The translations under genes were made by a program, and so were the position numbers. The notes beneath the pieces were generated by a model. That model searched no databases and was not told the origin of the DNA. It saw only the letters and a list, made by a program, of their open reading frames with translations. From Enterococcus pallens ATCC BAA-351 (GTDB lineage Bacteria; Bacillota; Bacilli; Lactobacillales; Enterococcaceae), in the NCBI RefSeq assembly GCF_000407485.1, contig NZ_ASWD01000002.1:1-64000 (forward strand): 64,000 nt of DNA, in the 5' to 3' direction. The first letter of the stretch is position 1, and each line of letters opens with the position of its first letter. This document shows positions 30,192 through 40,419 of the stretch, piece after piece.

Positions 30192-31025
30192 CTACGAAAC
30201 AACAATCATACGGTCATTGCCAGATAAATCTTTTTTTACTTCAACATATTTGTCAGGAAAAGCAGTCTCCATTATCTCTTTAACTAGTGAACCTTGTTTA
30301 AAACCAATCTCCAATAATACCATTCCGTCTGGCTTTAAGCAGTTTGGAGCTTCTTCAGCAATCTTTTGATATATAGCCAATCCATCGTTTTCAGCAAATA
30401 AAGCTTTTTTAGGCTCATAGGTTCGAACACTCTCATCCATTAACATCCATTCAGAATGACTAATATAAGGCGGATTACTAATAATAATATCTTGCGGCTC
30501 ACTGATAGTTGATAAAACATCACCCAAATAAAATGAAACACTTGCTTTTAGATTGCTAGCATTTTCTTCAGCAACCTTCAGCGTTTCTTCTGCGATGTCG
30601 ACAGCTTGAACCTGCCAATCAGGACGTGCTAATTTCAAACTAATCGCAATTGCTCCTGTTCCTGTTCCTATGTCTACAACTTTTAAACACTGCCGCTGTT
30701 GATTTTTTTCTAAACAAAGCATAACTAGCTCTTCGGTTTCTGGACGAGGAATCAGAGTATCCTTCGTCACTTTAAAGCGATGACCTAAAAAATCACTGTA
30801 ACCTAAAATATATTGAGCTGGGATGTATTTAAGAAGCTGCTGAGTATCTGCTTGAATGCACTTCTCTTCTTCAACCGTGATTGCTTCACGCATATGTAAA
30901 AGCCACTGGGTCTTGTCCCAGCCCTTACGTTCTAGAAATAGGTATTCAATTGCATAGCCTTCTAGACCTGCTTCTTCTAAAAAAGAAGAAGCCCTTGAAA
31001 GGACTTCTACGTAGGTTTTAACCAT
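30192..31025 (-). CDS. prmC: Release factor glutamine methyltransferase
   Basis: The 277-aa SAM-dependent methyltransferase (HemK/PrmC) methylates the GGQ glutamine of release factors. The SAM motif [13 protein letters not shown] and the catalytic NPPY ([11 protein letters not shown]) are present. The start at 31025 overlaps the prfA stop by 8 bp, giving coupled synthesis with its substrate RF1. Confidence 0.95.
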   Translation of the reverse strand: MVKTYVEVLSRASSFLEEAGLEGYAIEYLFLERKGWDKTQWLLHMREAITVEEEKCIQADTQQLLKYIPAQYILGYSDFLGHRFKVTKDTLIPRPETEELVMLCLEKNQQRQCLKVVDIGTGTGAIAISLKLARPDWQVQAVDIAEETLKVAEENASNLKASVSFYLGDVLSTISEPQDIIISNPPYISHSEWMLMDESVRTYEPKKALFAENDGLAIYQKIAEEAPNCLKPDGMVLLEIGFKQGSLVKEIMETAFPDKYVEVKKDLSGNDRMIVVS

Positions 31026-32091
31026 TTTGCATCTCTTCCAGTTTCTTCGTTTGATCATACATAATCAAGGCATCGATAATTTCGTCCAGCTTACCAGTTA
31101 AAATTTGATCTAATTTCTGGATCGTTAAACCAATTCGATGATCGGTTACGCGATTTTGCGGAAAATTATAGGTACGGATACGTTCAGAACGATCTCCTGT
31201 CCCAACCGCTGATTTACGACTTGCATCATATTCAGACTGAGCTTCTTGCGAAATCTTATCGTATACTCGTGCTCTTAAGACTTTCATCGCTTTCTCACGA
31301 TTTTTCAACTGTGAACGTTCGTCCTGCATTGCGACTACTACACCTGTGGGAATATGGGTCAGACGTACAGCTGAAGCAGTCTTATTAACGTGCTGTCCAC
31401 CAGCTCCAGAAGCATGATAAATATCTGTACGAATATCTTTTTCATCAATATCAATTTCAACTTCTTCTGCTTCAGGCATAACAACAACAGTTGCGGTAGA
31501 AGTATGAATTCGTCCTTGTGATTCCGTTGAAGGCACACGTTGTACTCGATGAGCTCCACTTTCGTATTTTAATTTCGAAAATACATTGTCTCCGGTAATC
31601 ATCATGATTACTTCTTTGTAGCCACCGATACCCGTAACATTGGCATCCATGACTTCCGTTTTCCAACCTTGTGCTTCAGCATAACGCTGGTACATATTAA
31701 ATAGGTCACCAGCAAATAGTGCTGCTTCATCGCCACCAGCTGCCCCACGAATTTCCATGATAATGTTTTTGTCATCATTCGGATCTTTGGGCAGTAGTAA
31801 AATTTTGATTTCTTCTTCTAAAACTTCTTTTTCTTTTTTTAATTCTGACAATTCTTCTTTTGCCATTTCAGCCATGTCAGCTTCCAGATTTTCACCTAGT
31901 AATTCCTCAGCTTCGCTGATTCCCTCAATTACTTTTTTGTAACGACGGTAGGTTTCAACGGTTTCACGGATACTTGCCTCTTCTTTAGAAAGCTTCATAA
32001 ACCGTTGTGTATCAGTAATAACCTCCGGATCACTTAGTAATTCACCTAGCTCTTCATAACGATCTTCAATACTTTGTAACTGATCGTACAT
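31018..32091 (-). CDS. prfA: Peptide chain release factor 1
   Basis: The 357-aa RF1 recognises UAA/UAG stop codons. The catalytic GGQ is in [11 protein letters not shown], and the PxT-type recognition region falls within the [14 protein letters not shown] stretch. It begins directly after the tdk stop, giving tdk-prfA-prmC in one operon. Confidence 0.97.
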   Translation of the reverse strand: MYDQLQSIEDRYEELGELLSDPEVITDTQRFMKLSKEEASIRETVETYRRYKKVIEGISEAEELLGENLEADMAEMAKEELSELKKEKEVLEEEIKILLLPKDPNDDKNIIMEIRGAAGGDEAALFAGDLFNMYQRYAEAQGWKTEVMDANVTGIGGYKEVIMMITGDNVFSKLKYESGAHRVQRVPSTESQGRIHTSTATVVVMPEAEEVEIDIDEKDIRTDIYHASGAGGQHVNKTASAVRLTHIPTGVVVAMQDERSQLKNREKAMKVLRARVYDKISQEAQSEYDASRKSAVGTGDRSERIRTYNFPQNRVTDHRIGLTIQKLDQILTGKLDEIIDALIMYDQTKKLEEMQNG

Positions 32092-32673
32092 TTATTCATC
32101 CTCCTTAATTTCCGGGTGCAGATAATGGTTGCGGCAAACTGGATAGTAAGCCTCATTGCCGCCAATCTGCACTTGATCACCTTCGTAAACTGGTTTGCCA
32201 TCAATAAAATGCAGGTTCATTGTGGCCTTTTTGTGACAAAACCAGCAAATCGTTTTTAATTCTTCTAATTTATCTGCATACAACAGTAGATATTTCGATC
32301 CTTCGAATAATTCATTTCGAAAATCATTTTTCAACCCAAAAGCCATCACTGGTATGCCCAATTCATCAACAACTTGGGCAAATTCCAAAACATGATGCTT
32401 TTGTAAAAATTGTGATTCATCAACTAAAACACAATATGGTTTATAGTCTAATCCTTTAACGTATTGATAAACATTCGTGTCAGCAAAAATCGGAGTTGCT
32501 GGACGCTTTAAGCCAATTCGACTAGCGATCATGCCAACACCATCTCTAGTATCCAAACCACTAGTCATTAATACAACTGGTTTATTTTGTTCCTCATAAT
32601 TATGAGCAACCTTTAAAATTTCTATGGTCTTTCCGCTGTTCATTGCGCCATATTTAAAAAAAAGCTGTGCCAT
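32092..32673 (-). CDS. tdk: Thymidine kinase
   Basis: The 193-aa type II thymidine kinase salvages thymidine to dTMP. The P-loop GAMNSGKT (9-16), the VLVDESQFL motif and zinc-binding cysteines (CWFC and a later CRNH) are visible. It is the first gene of the tdk-prfA-prmC cluster. Confidence 0.96.
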   Translation of the reverse strand: MAQLFFKYGAMNSGKTIEILKVAHNYEEQNKPVVLMTSGLDTRDGVGMIASRIGLKRPATPIFADTNVYQYVKGLDYKPYCVLVDESQFLQKHHVLEFAQVVDELGIPVMAFGLKNDFRNELFEGSKYLLLYADKLEELKTICWFCHKKATMNLHFIDGKPVYEGDQVQIGGNEAYYPVCRNHYLHPEIKEDE

Positions 32674-32907
32674 CTCTATTCACCTTTCACTACATTCCTA
32701 TCGTATTATAGCTGAAAAGCAGTATTTTTTACAGTCATAATTTCTATTCTCTGCTGATTCTCTAAAGAAGAAGGAAATTCTTTGTAATTTTTGATATTTC
32801 CGTAAAGAAATTGCCCCGGCAACTAAGAACTGAGGAATTCTTCTTTCTTCTATTTGCAAGCATGATATACTAGTGATAATTATTGATAGAAGGAGTCTAT
32901 TGTCCCT

Positions 32908-34305
32908 ATGAATTTTTCCCGTCGACTGAACTTCGTGAAGCGAAGTTTGCGTAGATTGGACAATCGGTTCTCATCGATCCAAATTATCGTTTTCTACTAT
33001 TTGATCATGACACTGTTGTCTTTACTTCTTTTTTATTTACCAGTTTTTCGTCAACAAGATTCCCATGTTCCTTTTTTGGATATGGTTTTCATGGCTATTT
33101 CAACCGTTTCAGTTACTGGCTTAACTACTTTTGATATTAATTCGGTCTTTAATGAGGCTGGAGTTGTCATGTTGGAGATATTGTTTCACGTTGGCGGCTT
33201 AGGGATTATGATGATCAGTACCTTCTTTTTTATTGTCTCTAAACGAAGGATTACCTTGAAGCAGCGACAATTGATTATGACTGACATGAATCAGCCACGT
33301 TTAAGTGGAGTTGTTTTACTGATCAAAATCACCTTAACTATGCTGTTATGTACAGAATTAGTTTTCGGTACCATTTTTTCAATCTATTTTTACATGATGG
33401 GCTATTATTCGAAAATTGGTGAAGCGATCTTTTATGGTTTTTATCAATCAATTTCAGCAGTGACTAATTCTGGATTTGATGTCACGGGAAACTCAATTAT
33501 TCCGTTGGCCAACGACCACTTATTTTTGATCGTCATTATGTTCTTGATTTTTATTGGCGGAATTGGTTTTCCAGTGTTGATGGATTTCTATGGCTGGATT
33601 ATGCATCGTCGGTCTACTTCAAAAATACCTTTTCGTTTCAGTTTGTTCTCTAAAATTGCTCTTTTGGCTTTTGTTGTTTTGTTTGTGGGCGGAACTATTA
33701 TCATTTGGCTGCTGGAAAAAAATCATAGCTTTCATCAACTATCCTTTGGTGATCAATGGTTAAATTCTGCCTTTTATTCCATGACTACGCGAAATGCTGG
33801 TTTGCAGATTCATGATTTGAATCAATTTCAAAATACTACTCTCATCATTTTCTCTATGTTGATGTTTATTGGGGCATCCCCCAGCTCAGTTGGGGGTGGA
33901 ATTCGAACGACAACGGTTGCTATTATTGGTCTTTATCTATACTCTTTTTTGAAAAATGAAGAAGATATCAATATTTTCAATCGACGAATCCCACAAAATG
34001 ATGTTCGTAAGTCTGTAGTTGTTTTTATGCTTTCTATGGGCATGTGCTTTTTTAGTATCCTGTTTTTAACAGCAACAGAAGAACACTCCTTGATTTCTAT
34101 CATTGTAGAGGTAACTTCAGCCTTTGGAACAACCGGACTGTCTTTAGGCATTACCGATGATTTGTCTGCCACTGGCAAGATTATGATTGCCATACTTATG
34201 TTCATCGGGCGAATTGGAATGCTTTATACGTTGCTGCTATTTGTTCCAAAAGAAACTCGTGACTTAGGGTATGAATACCCTGAAGAAAAAATTATTATTG
34301 GGTAG
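32908..34305 (+). CDS. ktrB: Trk/Ktr-type potassium transporter membrane subunit
   Basis: The 465-aa membrane protein has four pore repeats with selectivity-filter glycines in SVTGL (about residue 71), TNSGFD, TRNAGL and GTTGLS. It moves K+ across the membrane, normally with a KtrA/TrkA-type RCK subunit, which is not encoded next to it. The SD GAAGGAG is present and a terminator follows. Confidence 0.87.
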   Translation: MNFSRRLNFVKRSLRRLDNRFSSIQIIVFYYLIMTLLSLLLFYLPVFRQQDSHVPFLDMVFMAISTVSVTGLTTFDINSVFNEAGVVMLEILFHVGGLGIMMISTFFFIVSKRRITLKQRQLIMTDMNQPRLSGVVLLIKITLTMLLCTELVFGTIFSIYFYMMGYYSKIGEAIFYGFYQSISAVTNSGFDVTGNSIIPLANDHLFLIVIMFLIFIGGIGFPVLMDFYGWIMHRRSTSKIPFRFSLFSKIALLAFVVLFVGGTIIIWLLEKNHSFHQLSFGDQWLNSAFYSMTTRNAGLQIHDLNQFQNTTLIIFSMLMFIGASPSSVGGGIRTTTVAIIGLYLYSFLKNEEDINIFNRRIPQNDVRKSVVVFMLSMGMCFFSILFLTATEEHSLISIIVEVTSAFGTTGLSLGITDDLSATGKIMIAILMFIGRIGMLYTLLLFVPKETRDLGYEYPEEKIIIG

Positions 34306-34328
34306 GAGTTCAGCTCCTGCCTTTTTTG
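34301..34328 (+). terminator. Terminator of ktrB
   Basis: The hairpin GGTAGGAG/CTCCTGCC with a short loop is followed by TTTTTT. It overlaps the stop codon. Confidence 0.85.
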
Positions 34329-34420
34329 CAGAAAACTTAAGAATAAGAAAAGCTGTTTAAACTTTTTTTTCAAGTATGATAAGATAAACTAAATTTGTTC
34401 AAAGACATGGAGGATGTACT

Positions 34421-35773
34421 ATGGGGTTACGAAGTCATCTGGCAATTGCAGCCGGCAAGACCTCCCAATGGGTATTAAAAACTTTTTTTAAAGGCGGCTC
34501 AAGTTATCCTGGTCAATTGGCCTTAAAGCTTGATCCTCATATTCTAGATACACTGGCAAAAGATTATAGTGTTGTTGTCGTAACTGGAACTAATGGAAAA
34601 ACCTTAACAACGGCATTAACTGTTAATATCTTGAAACAAGAATTTGATCAAGTGTTAACCAATCCTACAGGTGCCAACATGGCTCAAGGAATTGTCTCTA
34701 CCTTCCTGCAGGCCAACGGAAAAAAAGGATCAAAGAAATTTGCAGTCCTTGAAATTGATGAAGCTAGTTTAAGTAAAGTAACCGAGTATATTAAACCCGA
34801 ACTATTTTTGTTCACCAATATTTTTCGTGATCAAATGGATCGTTATGGAGAAATTTATACAACCTACAAAATGATTGTTGAAGGAGCGGCTAAATCTCCT
34901 AATGCACCGATCATTTGTAACGGTGATTCTCCTATCTTTAATTCTCTAGATACGGTAAATCCGAGAAAATATTACGGATTTGATCATTTGCCTGATCAAG
35001 AACAAGAAGCTCACTATAATACTGATGGACTGTTATGTCCTAGATGTCAGCACATTTTACGCTATCAAATGATCACCTATGCAAACTTAGGGAAATACTT
35101 CTGTCCAAACTGCGGCTTCCATCGGCCGGAGTTAGATTACAAATTAACCAAAATGCTAGATATGGACAATACCTCTTCAAATTTTGTCATTGATGGTCAG
35201 GAATACAAAATTGAAGTTGGTGGGATGTATAATGTTTACAATGCTTTAGCAGCAACTGCAGTAGCAGAACATTTTAATGTCTCTCCTGAAAAGATTCGGC
35301 AAGGTTTAGGGTACGATGAAAAAGTATTTGGCCGTCAAGAAGAATTTACAATTGGCGATAAGAAATGTACTTTGGTCTTAGTAAAAAACCCAGTTGGCTT
35401 GAATCAAGTTATTGATATGATCGGATTAGCTCCTTATCCCTTCTCCTTAGTTTCTCTATTAAATGCTAATTATGCCGATGGAATTGACGTCAGTTGGATT
35501 TGGGATGGGAATCATGAAGCTTTTGCCAACATGGAAATTCCTGCTGTTATTGCCGGTGGCGATCGTCACACAGATATGGCACTTCGCTTGAAGGTGGCAG
35601 GTATCCCACCAGAGCACTTGTCAGAAAAAGAGAGTCTCTCAGATGTAATTGAAGCAATTAAAACTGTTCCAACTGAGCACGTTTATATTTTGGCTACTTA
35701 TACGGCTGTATTGCAGCTGCGTAAAGAATTAGCGCAAAAAGGCTATATTGATGGAGGAATGGATCGTGGCTAA
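34421..35773 (+). CDS. murT: Lipid II amidotransferase subunit MurT
   Basis: The 450-aa Mur-ligase-like protein has a P-loop TGTNGKT (55-61), a four-cysteine zinc ribbon inserted near 206-231 (CPRC and CPNC), and the C-terminal MurT (DUF1727) domain. With GatD it amidates the D-glutamate of lipid II to D-isoglutamine. It overlaps gatD by 8 bp. Confidence 0.94.
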   Translation: MGLRSHLAIAAGKTSQWVLKTFFKGGSSYPGQLALKLDPHILDTLAKDYSVVVVTGTNGKTLTTALTVNILKQEFDQVLTNPTGANMAQGIVSTFLQANGKKGSKKFAVLEIDEASLSKVTEYIKPELFLFTNIFRDQMDRYGEIYTTYKMIVEGAAKSPNAPIICNGDSPIFNSLDTVNPRKYYGFDHLPDQEQEAHYNTDGLLCPRCQHILRYQMITYANLGKYFCPNCGFHRPELDYKLTKMLDMDNTSSNFVIDGQEYKIEVGGMYNVYNALAATAVAEHFNVSPEKIRQGLGYDEKVFGRQEEFTIGDKKCTLVLVKNPVGLNQVIDMIGLAPYPFSLVSLLNANYADGIDVSWIWDGNHEAFANMEIPAVIAGGDRHTDMALRLKVAGIPPEHLSEKESLSDVIEAIKTVPTEHVYILATYTAVLQLRKELAQKGYIDGGMDRG

Positions 35774-36458
35774 CTATCAATTAACAATGGCACATTTATA
35801 CGGAAATCTGTTAAATACTTATGGTGATAACGGCAATCTGTTGATGTTTCAATATTATGCTAAACAAATGGGTATTGAATTAACTACAGAAATTATCAGC
35901 ATCCATCAAGACTTTGATCCGCAAAAATATGATCTAGTTTTTATCGGCGGTGGTCAAGACTATGAACAGGTAATTGTTTCTAAAGACATTCAAGATAAAA
36001 AAGAAGCACTTACCGAATATATCGAAAACGATGGGGTTATTTTAGCTGTTTGTGGTGGGTATCAGTTATTGGGCCACTATTATATCGGTGCAAACGGTGA
36101 AAAAATTAATGGTATTGGGGCACTGGATCACTATACCTTGAGTCAAGATAACAATCGCTTTATTGGCGACATTATTATTCACAACGAAGAGTTTAATGAA
36201 ACATATTACGGTTTCGAAAATCACAATGGTCGAACCTTCCTTGGTGAAGGTGAACGACCTTTAGGCAAGGTTGTTCAAGGACAAGGTAATAATGGTGAAG
36301 ATGAAGGAGAAGGAGTCATTTATAAAAATGTTTATGGTACCTACTTCCATGGACCAATTCTTTCCCGCAACAAAGCTTTAGCACTAAGACTTTTACACAC
36401 CGCACTAAAAAATAAGTACGGCGAAGAAGTTGAGCTTCCAGAACTTCCAGCAGAATAA
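35766..36458 (+). CDS. gatD: Lipid II glutaminyl amidotransferase subunit GatD
   Basis: The 230-aa CobB/CobQ-like class I glutaminase has its nucleophile Cys96 in [11 protein letters not shown] and the catalytic His in YGTYFHGP. It supplies ammonia to MurT. The start is the GTG at 35766, spaced 8 bp from GGAGG inside the end of murT; a longer in-frame frame begins at a TTG/ATG pair without an SD. Confidence 0.93.
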   Translation: MANYQLTMAHLYGNLLNTYGDNGNLLMFQYYAKQMGIELTTEIISIHQDFDPQKYDLVFIGGGQDYEQVIVSKDIQDKKEALTEYIENDGVILAVCGGYQLLGHYYIGANGEKINGIGALDHYTLSQDNNRFIGDIIIHNEEFNETYYGFENHNGRTFLGEGERPLGKVVQGQGNNGEDEGEGVIYKNVYGTYFHGPILSRNKALALRLLHTALKNKYGEEVELPELPAE

Positions 36459-36460
36459 GA

Positions 36461-36505
36461 AAACAGCTTGATCCGTGTGAATTGTGGATCAAGCTGCTTT
36501 GTTTT
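36461..36505. terminator. Bidirectional terminator between gatD and manA
   Basis: The arms CAGCTTGATCC and GGATCAAGCTG (36464-36474 and 36486-36496) have T-rich flanks on both strands. Confidence 0.85.
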
Positions 36506-37451
36506 ATTTTCCTGGGGTAGAAGCGATGATCTTCATTTCACCTTCTAGTGACCACATTTGAATATCAGACGGAAGAATACAGCTAGTTCCCGGCTGAAGT
36601 TCATAGGATTGACCATCGACAACCAGGTTTCCATAGCCTTCTACTACAGTCATTAATGTGTATAAGCCTTGTTTTGTCACGGAAAGCAAACCAGAAACAT
36701 CCCATTCATATACATTGAAAAAGTCAGTTTCTAGATAATTTATAATTGATGACTCACCATGTTTCGTTTCTTTTACTTCTAATTCAGGACTGATTGCAGG
36801 AACTGTTGTTACATCAATAGATTGCTGAATATGCAGTTCACGTTTTTTTCCATGATCATCTTTCCGATCATAGTCATATACACGATAAGTTGTATCTGAG
36901 CTTTGCTGAGTTTCTAAAATCATAATACCACGACCGATTGCATGAATCGTTCCACTTGGTACATAGAAAAAATCGCCTTTTTTCACTGGTACTCGTCGCA
37001 ATAAACGTTCCCACTCGCCAGCTTTAATCCACTCAGCTAGTTCTTCTCGCGTTTTAGCATTGTGACCGTACACAATTTCCGCACCTGGTTTAGCATCAAT
37101 GATATACCAGCATTCAGTTTTACCTAATTCACCTTCATGTTTCAGGCCATAAGTATCATCTGGATGAACTTGAACAGACAAATCATCTTCTGCATCCAAA
37201 ATTTTGGTCAGCAAAGGAAAAACATCACCTGATGCATTGCCAAATAATTCTCGGTGTTCTGCCCACAGCTTGTCTAACTGCCAACCTTTAAAAGGACCAT
37301 TTTCTACAACGCTTACTCCATGGGGATGACCACTGATCGCCCAATCCTCACCAATACTGTCGTTTGGCAAATCAAATCCGAAAACCGTATGAAGCTGATT
37401 GCCTCCCCAAATTTTTTCTTGAAACACTGGTTTTAAAAATAATGGTTCCAC
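36504..37451 (-). CDS. manA: Mannose-6-phosphate isomerase, class I
   Basis: The 315-aa Zn-dependent isomerase interconverts mannose-6-phosphate and fructose-6-phosphate. The EPLFLKPVFQEKIWGG start is typical of Firmicutes ManA, and the Zn-site motif SVQVHPDD follows. GTG at 37451 is chosen because GGAG precedes it by 8 bp; it sits just downstream of the serine hydrolase stop. Confidence 0.92.
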   Translation of the reverse strand: MEPLFLKPVFQEKIWGGNQLHTVFGFDLPNDSIGEDWAISGHPHGVSVVENGPFKGWQLDKLWAEHRELFGNASGDVFPLLTKILDAEDDLSVQVHPDDTYGLKHEGELGKTECWYIIDAKPGAEIVYGHNAKTREELAEWIKAGEWERLLRRVPVKKGDFFYVPSGTIHAIGRGIMILETQQSSDTTYRVYDYDRKDDHGKKRELHIQQSIDVTTVPAISPELEVKETKHGESSIINYLETDFFNVYEWDVSGLLSVTKQGLYTLMTVVEGYGNLVVDGQSYELQPGTSCILPSDIQMWSLEGEMKIIASTPGK

Positions 37452-37464
37452 GTCGATAACTCCT

Positions 37465-38496
37465 CTATTTTTGATATAGTGCTGCACGTTCCGCTAAATA
37501 AGTTGCTAAAATATCATCACGCTGACGCAAGTACTCACTTCGATAGTCTTGCGGATGTACCCGGTTAGATAAAAAGAGAAATGCTGACTGTTTCATCGGA
37601 TCAACAAGCATAAATGTTCCAGTATAGCCGGTATGAAAAAGTAATGTCTCCTGATCCATAGAGCTAACTTTTAAGTCCCAGCCGATACTGCGCTCTCCTT
37701 TTCCAGAAGGTGTTCGATCAGACAATAAAAAGTTGATTGTACTCTCGTGCAAGTAAATCTTACCGTTAACCCTACCAAAATTCAAATACATTTGAGTAAA
37801 TTTTTTCAAATCTTGCATATTTGTAAACAATCCGGCATTTCCTGCATGCTTTGCTAAAACTCTAGCCTTAGGATCGTGGGTAATTCCTTGAAGTATTTGG
37901 CCATTAGTCAATTTTTCAGTTGGAACAAAACGATCATCAATAACCTTTGGCAAAAAACAGCTGTTAGTCATTTCTAAAGGCTGTAACACTTCTTCACGAA
38001 AAATGTCGACTACATCTTTTTGGTACCAATGCTCTAGCAGAAAACCAAGTAATATTGTTCCTGCATCTGTATATTTCACTTGCTTTCCTAACAATTCTCC
38101 CGATTTCAATATTAAATAAGCGGATCGTAATTCCTGCGCATTTAATTTATCTCGATTGGGAATGTAGGTTTGAATATCTGACGTATGGGTCAGCAAATGT
38201 CTCAAGGTAATATGCGAGTCTTGAAAATTTGGCAATAAGGTCTGTAAAGGTTGATCCCAATCAAACTTCCCTCTTTCCCAAAGCCTTAGCATAACAGTAG
38301 TTGTACAAATTACCTTCGTCAAGGAAGCCACATCAAAGATCGCATTCTCTTGCATTGGCCGTTGCACAGGCTCAATTTGTGCTAGTCCAATTACTGAAGT
38401 CTGTTCTTGTTCTCCCTCGATAAAAGTATATACTGCTCCGGGAAAAACACCTTGATTCATTTTTTCTTTAAGCTTCTTAGTCGTTTTAGGAAACAT
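37465..38496 (-). CDS. Beta-lactamase-family serine hydrolase
   Basis: The 343-aa class C-like penicillin-recognising protein has SxxK at S58-K61 (VASLTK), a Tyr motif at Y142 (YTDAG) and HTG (FHTGYTG) near the C-terminus. No signal peptide is seen, so it is cytoplasmic or exported by other means. It is probably an esterase or peptidase rather than a resistance enzyme. It lies 13 bp upstream of the manA start. Confidence 0.82.
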   Translation of the reverse strand: MFPKTTKKLKEKMNQGVFPGAVYTFIEGEQEQTSVIGLAQIEPVQRPMQENAIFDVASLTKVICTTTVMLRLWERGKFDWDQPLQTLLPNFQDSHITLRHLLTHTSDIQTYIPNRDKLNAQELRSAYLILKSGELLGKQVKYTDAGTILLGFLLEHWYQKDVVDIFREEVLQPLEMTNSCFLPKVIDDRFVPTEKLTNGQILQGITHDPKARVLAKHAGNAGLFTNMQDLKKFTQMYLNFGRVNGKIYLHESTINFLLSDRTPSGKGERSIGWDLKVSSMDQETLLFHTGYTGTFMLVDPMKQSAFLFLSNRVHPQDYRSEYLRQRDDILATYLAERAALYQK

Positions 38497-38543
38497 TCTT
38501 TTCTCCTATCAAAAAAACCGCGTTCTCACGCGGCAATCTCTTA

Positions 38544-39365
38544 CTATTTTAAAACAAACCACCATTCGATGCCAACTGAGTCGTAGATGGTAATCAACGA
38601 TTGTTTTTGATCGACAAAAAATTCTTTGTTGTTTTCATTTAAATGATCAATTAGTGCCAACAAATCCTCTTTCGTAACAATAAATTGCAAAAAATCTAAG
38701 CCTAATACTTTATCTGTAGGCTTATCAATTGTTCCACCACTGGCTTGCGATAGACCTACATGGAAATCTCCCCGGTTTAAAATTCTTAGATGTCCAGACT
38801 CCTCTTGAACCTTCAAGCCTAAAATCTCAGATAAAAAATCTTCCTCTTTTGCTAAATCGCTTACGTTTAAATGAACCCGACCAAAATAGGACTGATGAAT
38901 TTTTTCTTTTTGCGTTGATTTAGCTGCTAAAGAATCTACATTGAAAGTATTCGCTTCTTCAGTTGAACTGTTTTCGTCTGGTGCGTAAAAAACTTCAATT
39001 TCATTGCCTTCTGGATCAACTAGTAAAATACCTTTTTCTTTTTCTGTTTTCAGAGCACTGTTAATTTGGTAATCATTTTTTTGTGCACGATATACAACGT
39101 TTGCCAATTCTTCTTCATTGGGAACTGCCAATGAAAAACGCTGCATTTTTTTAATTTCTCCCTTGTGATCCTCTGCTCGCGGGCTTTCTTCCAGCCATAG
39201 TAATTCAGTCATTGGCTCTTTATAACCTAAAATTGCTAATTCATTTTCTTCTCGCAACAAATGAAATCCTATGATATCTCGATAAAAATGAATCATCAAA
39301 TCACGATCTTTCACTCGAACCGCAATCGTTTTAAGTGCGAGATTACCCAAATTGAATTTCCCCAT
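38544..39365 (-). CDS. VOC (glyoxalase/dioxygenase-fold) protein
   Basis: The 273-aa protein has two pairs of glyoxalase/extradiol-dioxygenase modules (about 7-130 and 155-273), each beginning with an I/V-RVKD or VHLNVSD strand, and resembles CatE-like proteins. Substrate is unknown. The start at 39365 follows GGAGGG. A longer in-frame frame lacks an SD. Confidence 0.75.
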   Translation of the reverse strand: MGKFNLGNLALKTIAVRVKDRDLMIHFYRDIIGFHLLREENELAILGYKEPMTELLWLEESPRAEDHKGEIKKMQRFSLAVPNEEELANVVYRAQKNDYQINSALKTEKEKGILLVDPEGNEIEVFYAPDENSSTEEANTFNVDSLAAKSTQKEKIHQSYFGRVHLNVSDLAKEEDFLSEILGLKVQEESGHLRILNRGDFHVGLSQASGGTIDKPTDKVLGLDFLQFIVTKEDLLALIDHLNENNKEFFVDQKQSLITIYDSVGIEWWFVLK

Positions 39366-39579
39366 CTTATTTAATCCCTCCATATTCATCCTAATTTTAC
39401 CCATAGCACGTAAATACCGCAAGTGATAGCCTCCCTAAAGAGAAGTATTCCTTAAAATGTTCGGTTTTACGCTCATTCAGCCTTCCATCTTAGAAAACTA
39501 ATTGTTTTACAAAACAAAGTGGATCCATTTCTACCTAAATAAAGTTTCCCAGCAACTCGCTCACTGAACAGTTTTATAG

Positions 39580-39705
39580 TCATAGTGTTATACCAAGTAG
39601 TTCTCTTAATTTAGAATCTTTTAACACCAAAATATCCTCACTGCGGTCAAACTGAACATAATCAAATTCCAGCTCAATTAGAAGAGCCGTTTCAAAAACC
39701 TACAT
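39580..39705 (-). pseudogene. Possible remnant of a small gene
   Basis: On the reverse strand an ATG at 39705, preceded by GAGAGG, is followed at once by TAG and then by a 39-codon open frame (starting VFETALLIELEFDYVQFDRS and ending in RELLGITL). The residue make-up looks protein-like, as if a real gene lost its start. I do not recognise the family, and chance is possible. Confidence 0.3.
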
Positions 39706-39777
39706 CCTCTCAAAAAATTAAACTGACTATTCAATTTTTTTGTTGAATATTATGTACCATGAGACATCATTTTACCA

Positions 39778-39812
39778 AGAAAAAAAGCTGCTTACTCTTA
39801 TAAAGAGAAAGC
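39778..39812 (-). terminator. Terminator of the PRD-regulated PTS operon
   Basis: The reverse-strand arms GCTTTCTCTT and AAGAGTAAGC (one mismatch) are followed by AGCTTTTTTTCTT, about 50 bp after the last gene of the operon. Confidence 0.7.
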
Positions 39813-39864
39813 AACCCTAAGTCAAAGCAACAAGCGCGAACATTTTTCCACTCTTGTTTTTTTG

Positions 39865-40419
39865 TTATTTAGTATAAAGGACCATGTCTTTTGATCGATT
39901 AATTTCAGTAACAATGTTCTGTGCGAGTGATTTCATCGTTTTATAAGGCATACTGCTGCGGCTGATATAGTTAGGAATCAGCCAGATATCTCTAGTTACC
40001 TCATTTCCCTCTATGAAAGTAATCGCAACCTTAATACATCCTAATGTTTGCTGCTTTTTCTTAACAATTTTTTCGATTTTATCTTCCACCAGCTGACACT
40101 CCTTAATCGCTGAAAATGAGTAAATTTCAGGTTTCAGTGCTTCTTTTGTGTATTTTTTATGGTGCGGAAGACACAGCTGCTTTTGCTGATCATCAAACAG
40201 AACCAGTTGGTTGATTCTGCGAGAAATTTCAAAAGGTTCTGCTTGCTGCTTTTTATCAAAATTTTTTAACAGGTCGTACAATTCTGCTCTGGTTTTTGTC
40301 TTAATGGTTTGAGTAAAGTTTAAGCTCACTTTTTCATAGCAGTGCTTGCAGACATAACCATCTGCACACTTAAATTTAATAAAACGTAAAGAACGATTAC
40401 AAATCAGACATTCTCCCAT
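39865..40419 (-). CDS. DUF4428-type zinc-ribbon protein
   Basis: The 184-aa protein has an N-terminal zinc ribbon with two Cys pairs (CLIC at 4-7 and CKHC near 24-27), as in DUF4428 proteins, followed by a PH/GRAM-like alpha/beta region of unknown role. The 40419 ATG follows AGGAGGTG, and the gene overlaps the kinase 3' end by 23 bp, so it is translationally coupled to a sugar operon. A regulatory or chaperone role is possible but not shown. Confidence 0.65.
   Translation of the reverse strand: MGECLICNRSLRFIKFKCADGYVCKHCYEKVSLNFTQTIKTKTRAELYDLLKNFDKKQQAEPFEISRRINQLVLFDDQQKQLCLPHHKKYTKEALKPEIYSFSAIKECQLVEDKIEKIVKKKQQTLGCIKVAITFIEGNEVTRDIWLIPNYISRSSMPYKTMKSLAQNIVTEINRSKDMVLYTK

Larger units (their letters stand above)
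39366..39864. other. Intergenic gap, possible gene remnant
   Basis: This roughly 500-bp stretch without an intact gene contains a short broken reading frame (39580-39705, reverse strand) and a hairpin terminator (39778-39812). Nothing else is recognised. Confidence 0.5.

Noticed and set aside
30085-30369. Forward frame across the DnaA-box gap and the prmC end
   Set aside because: It lacks an SD and is opposite conserved prmC codons.
37465-38496. Antibiotic-resistance beta-lactamase
   Set aside because: No signal peptide, and the motif set fits the broad serine-hydrolase family rather than a true class C enzyme.
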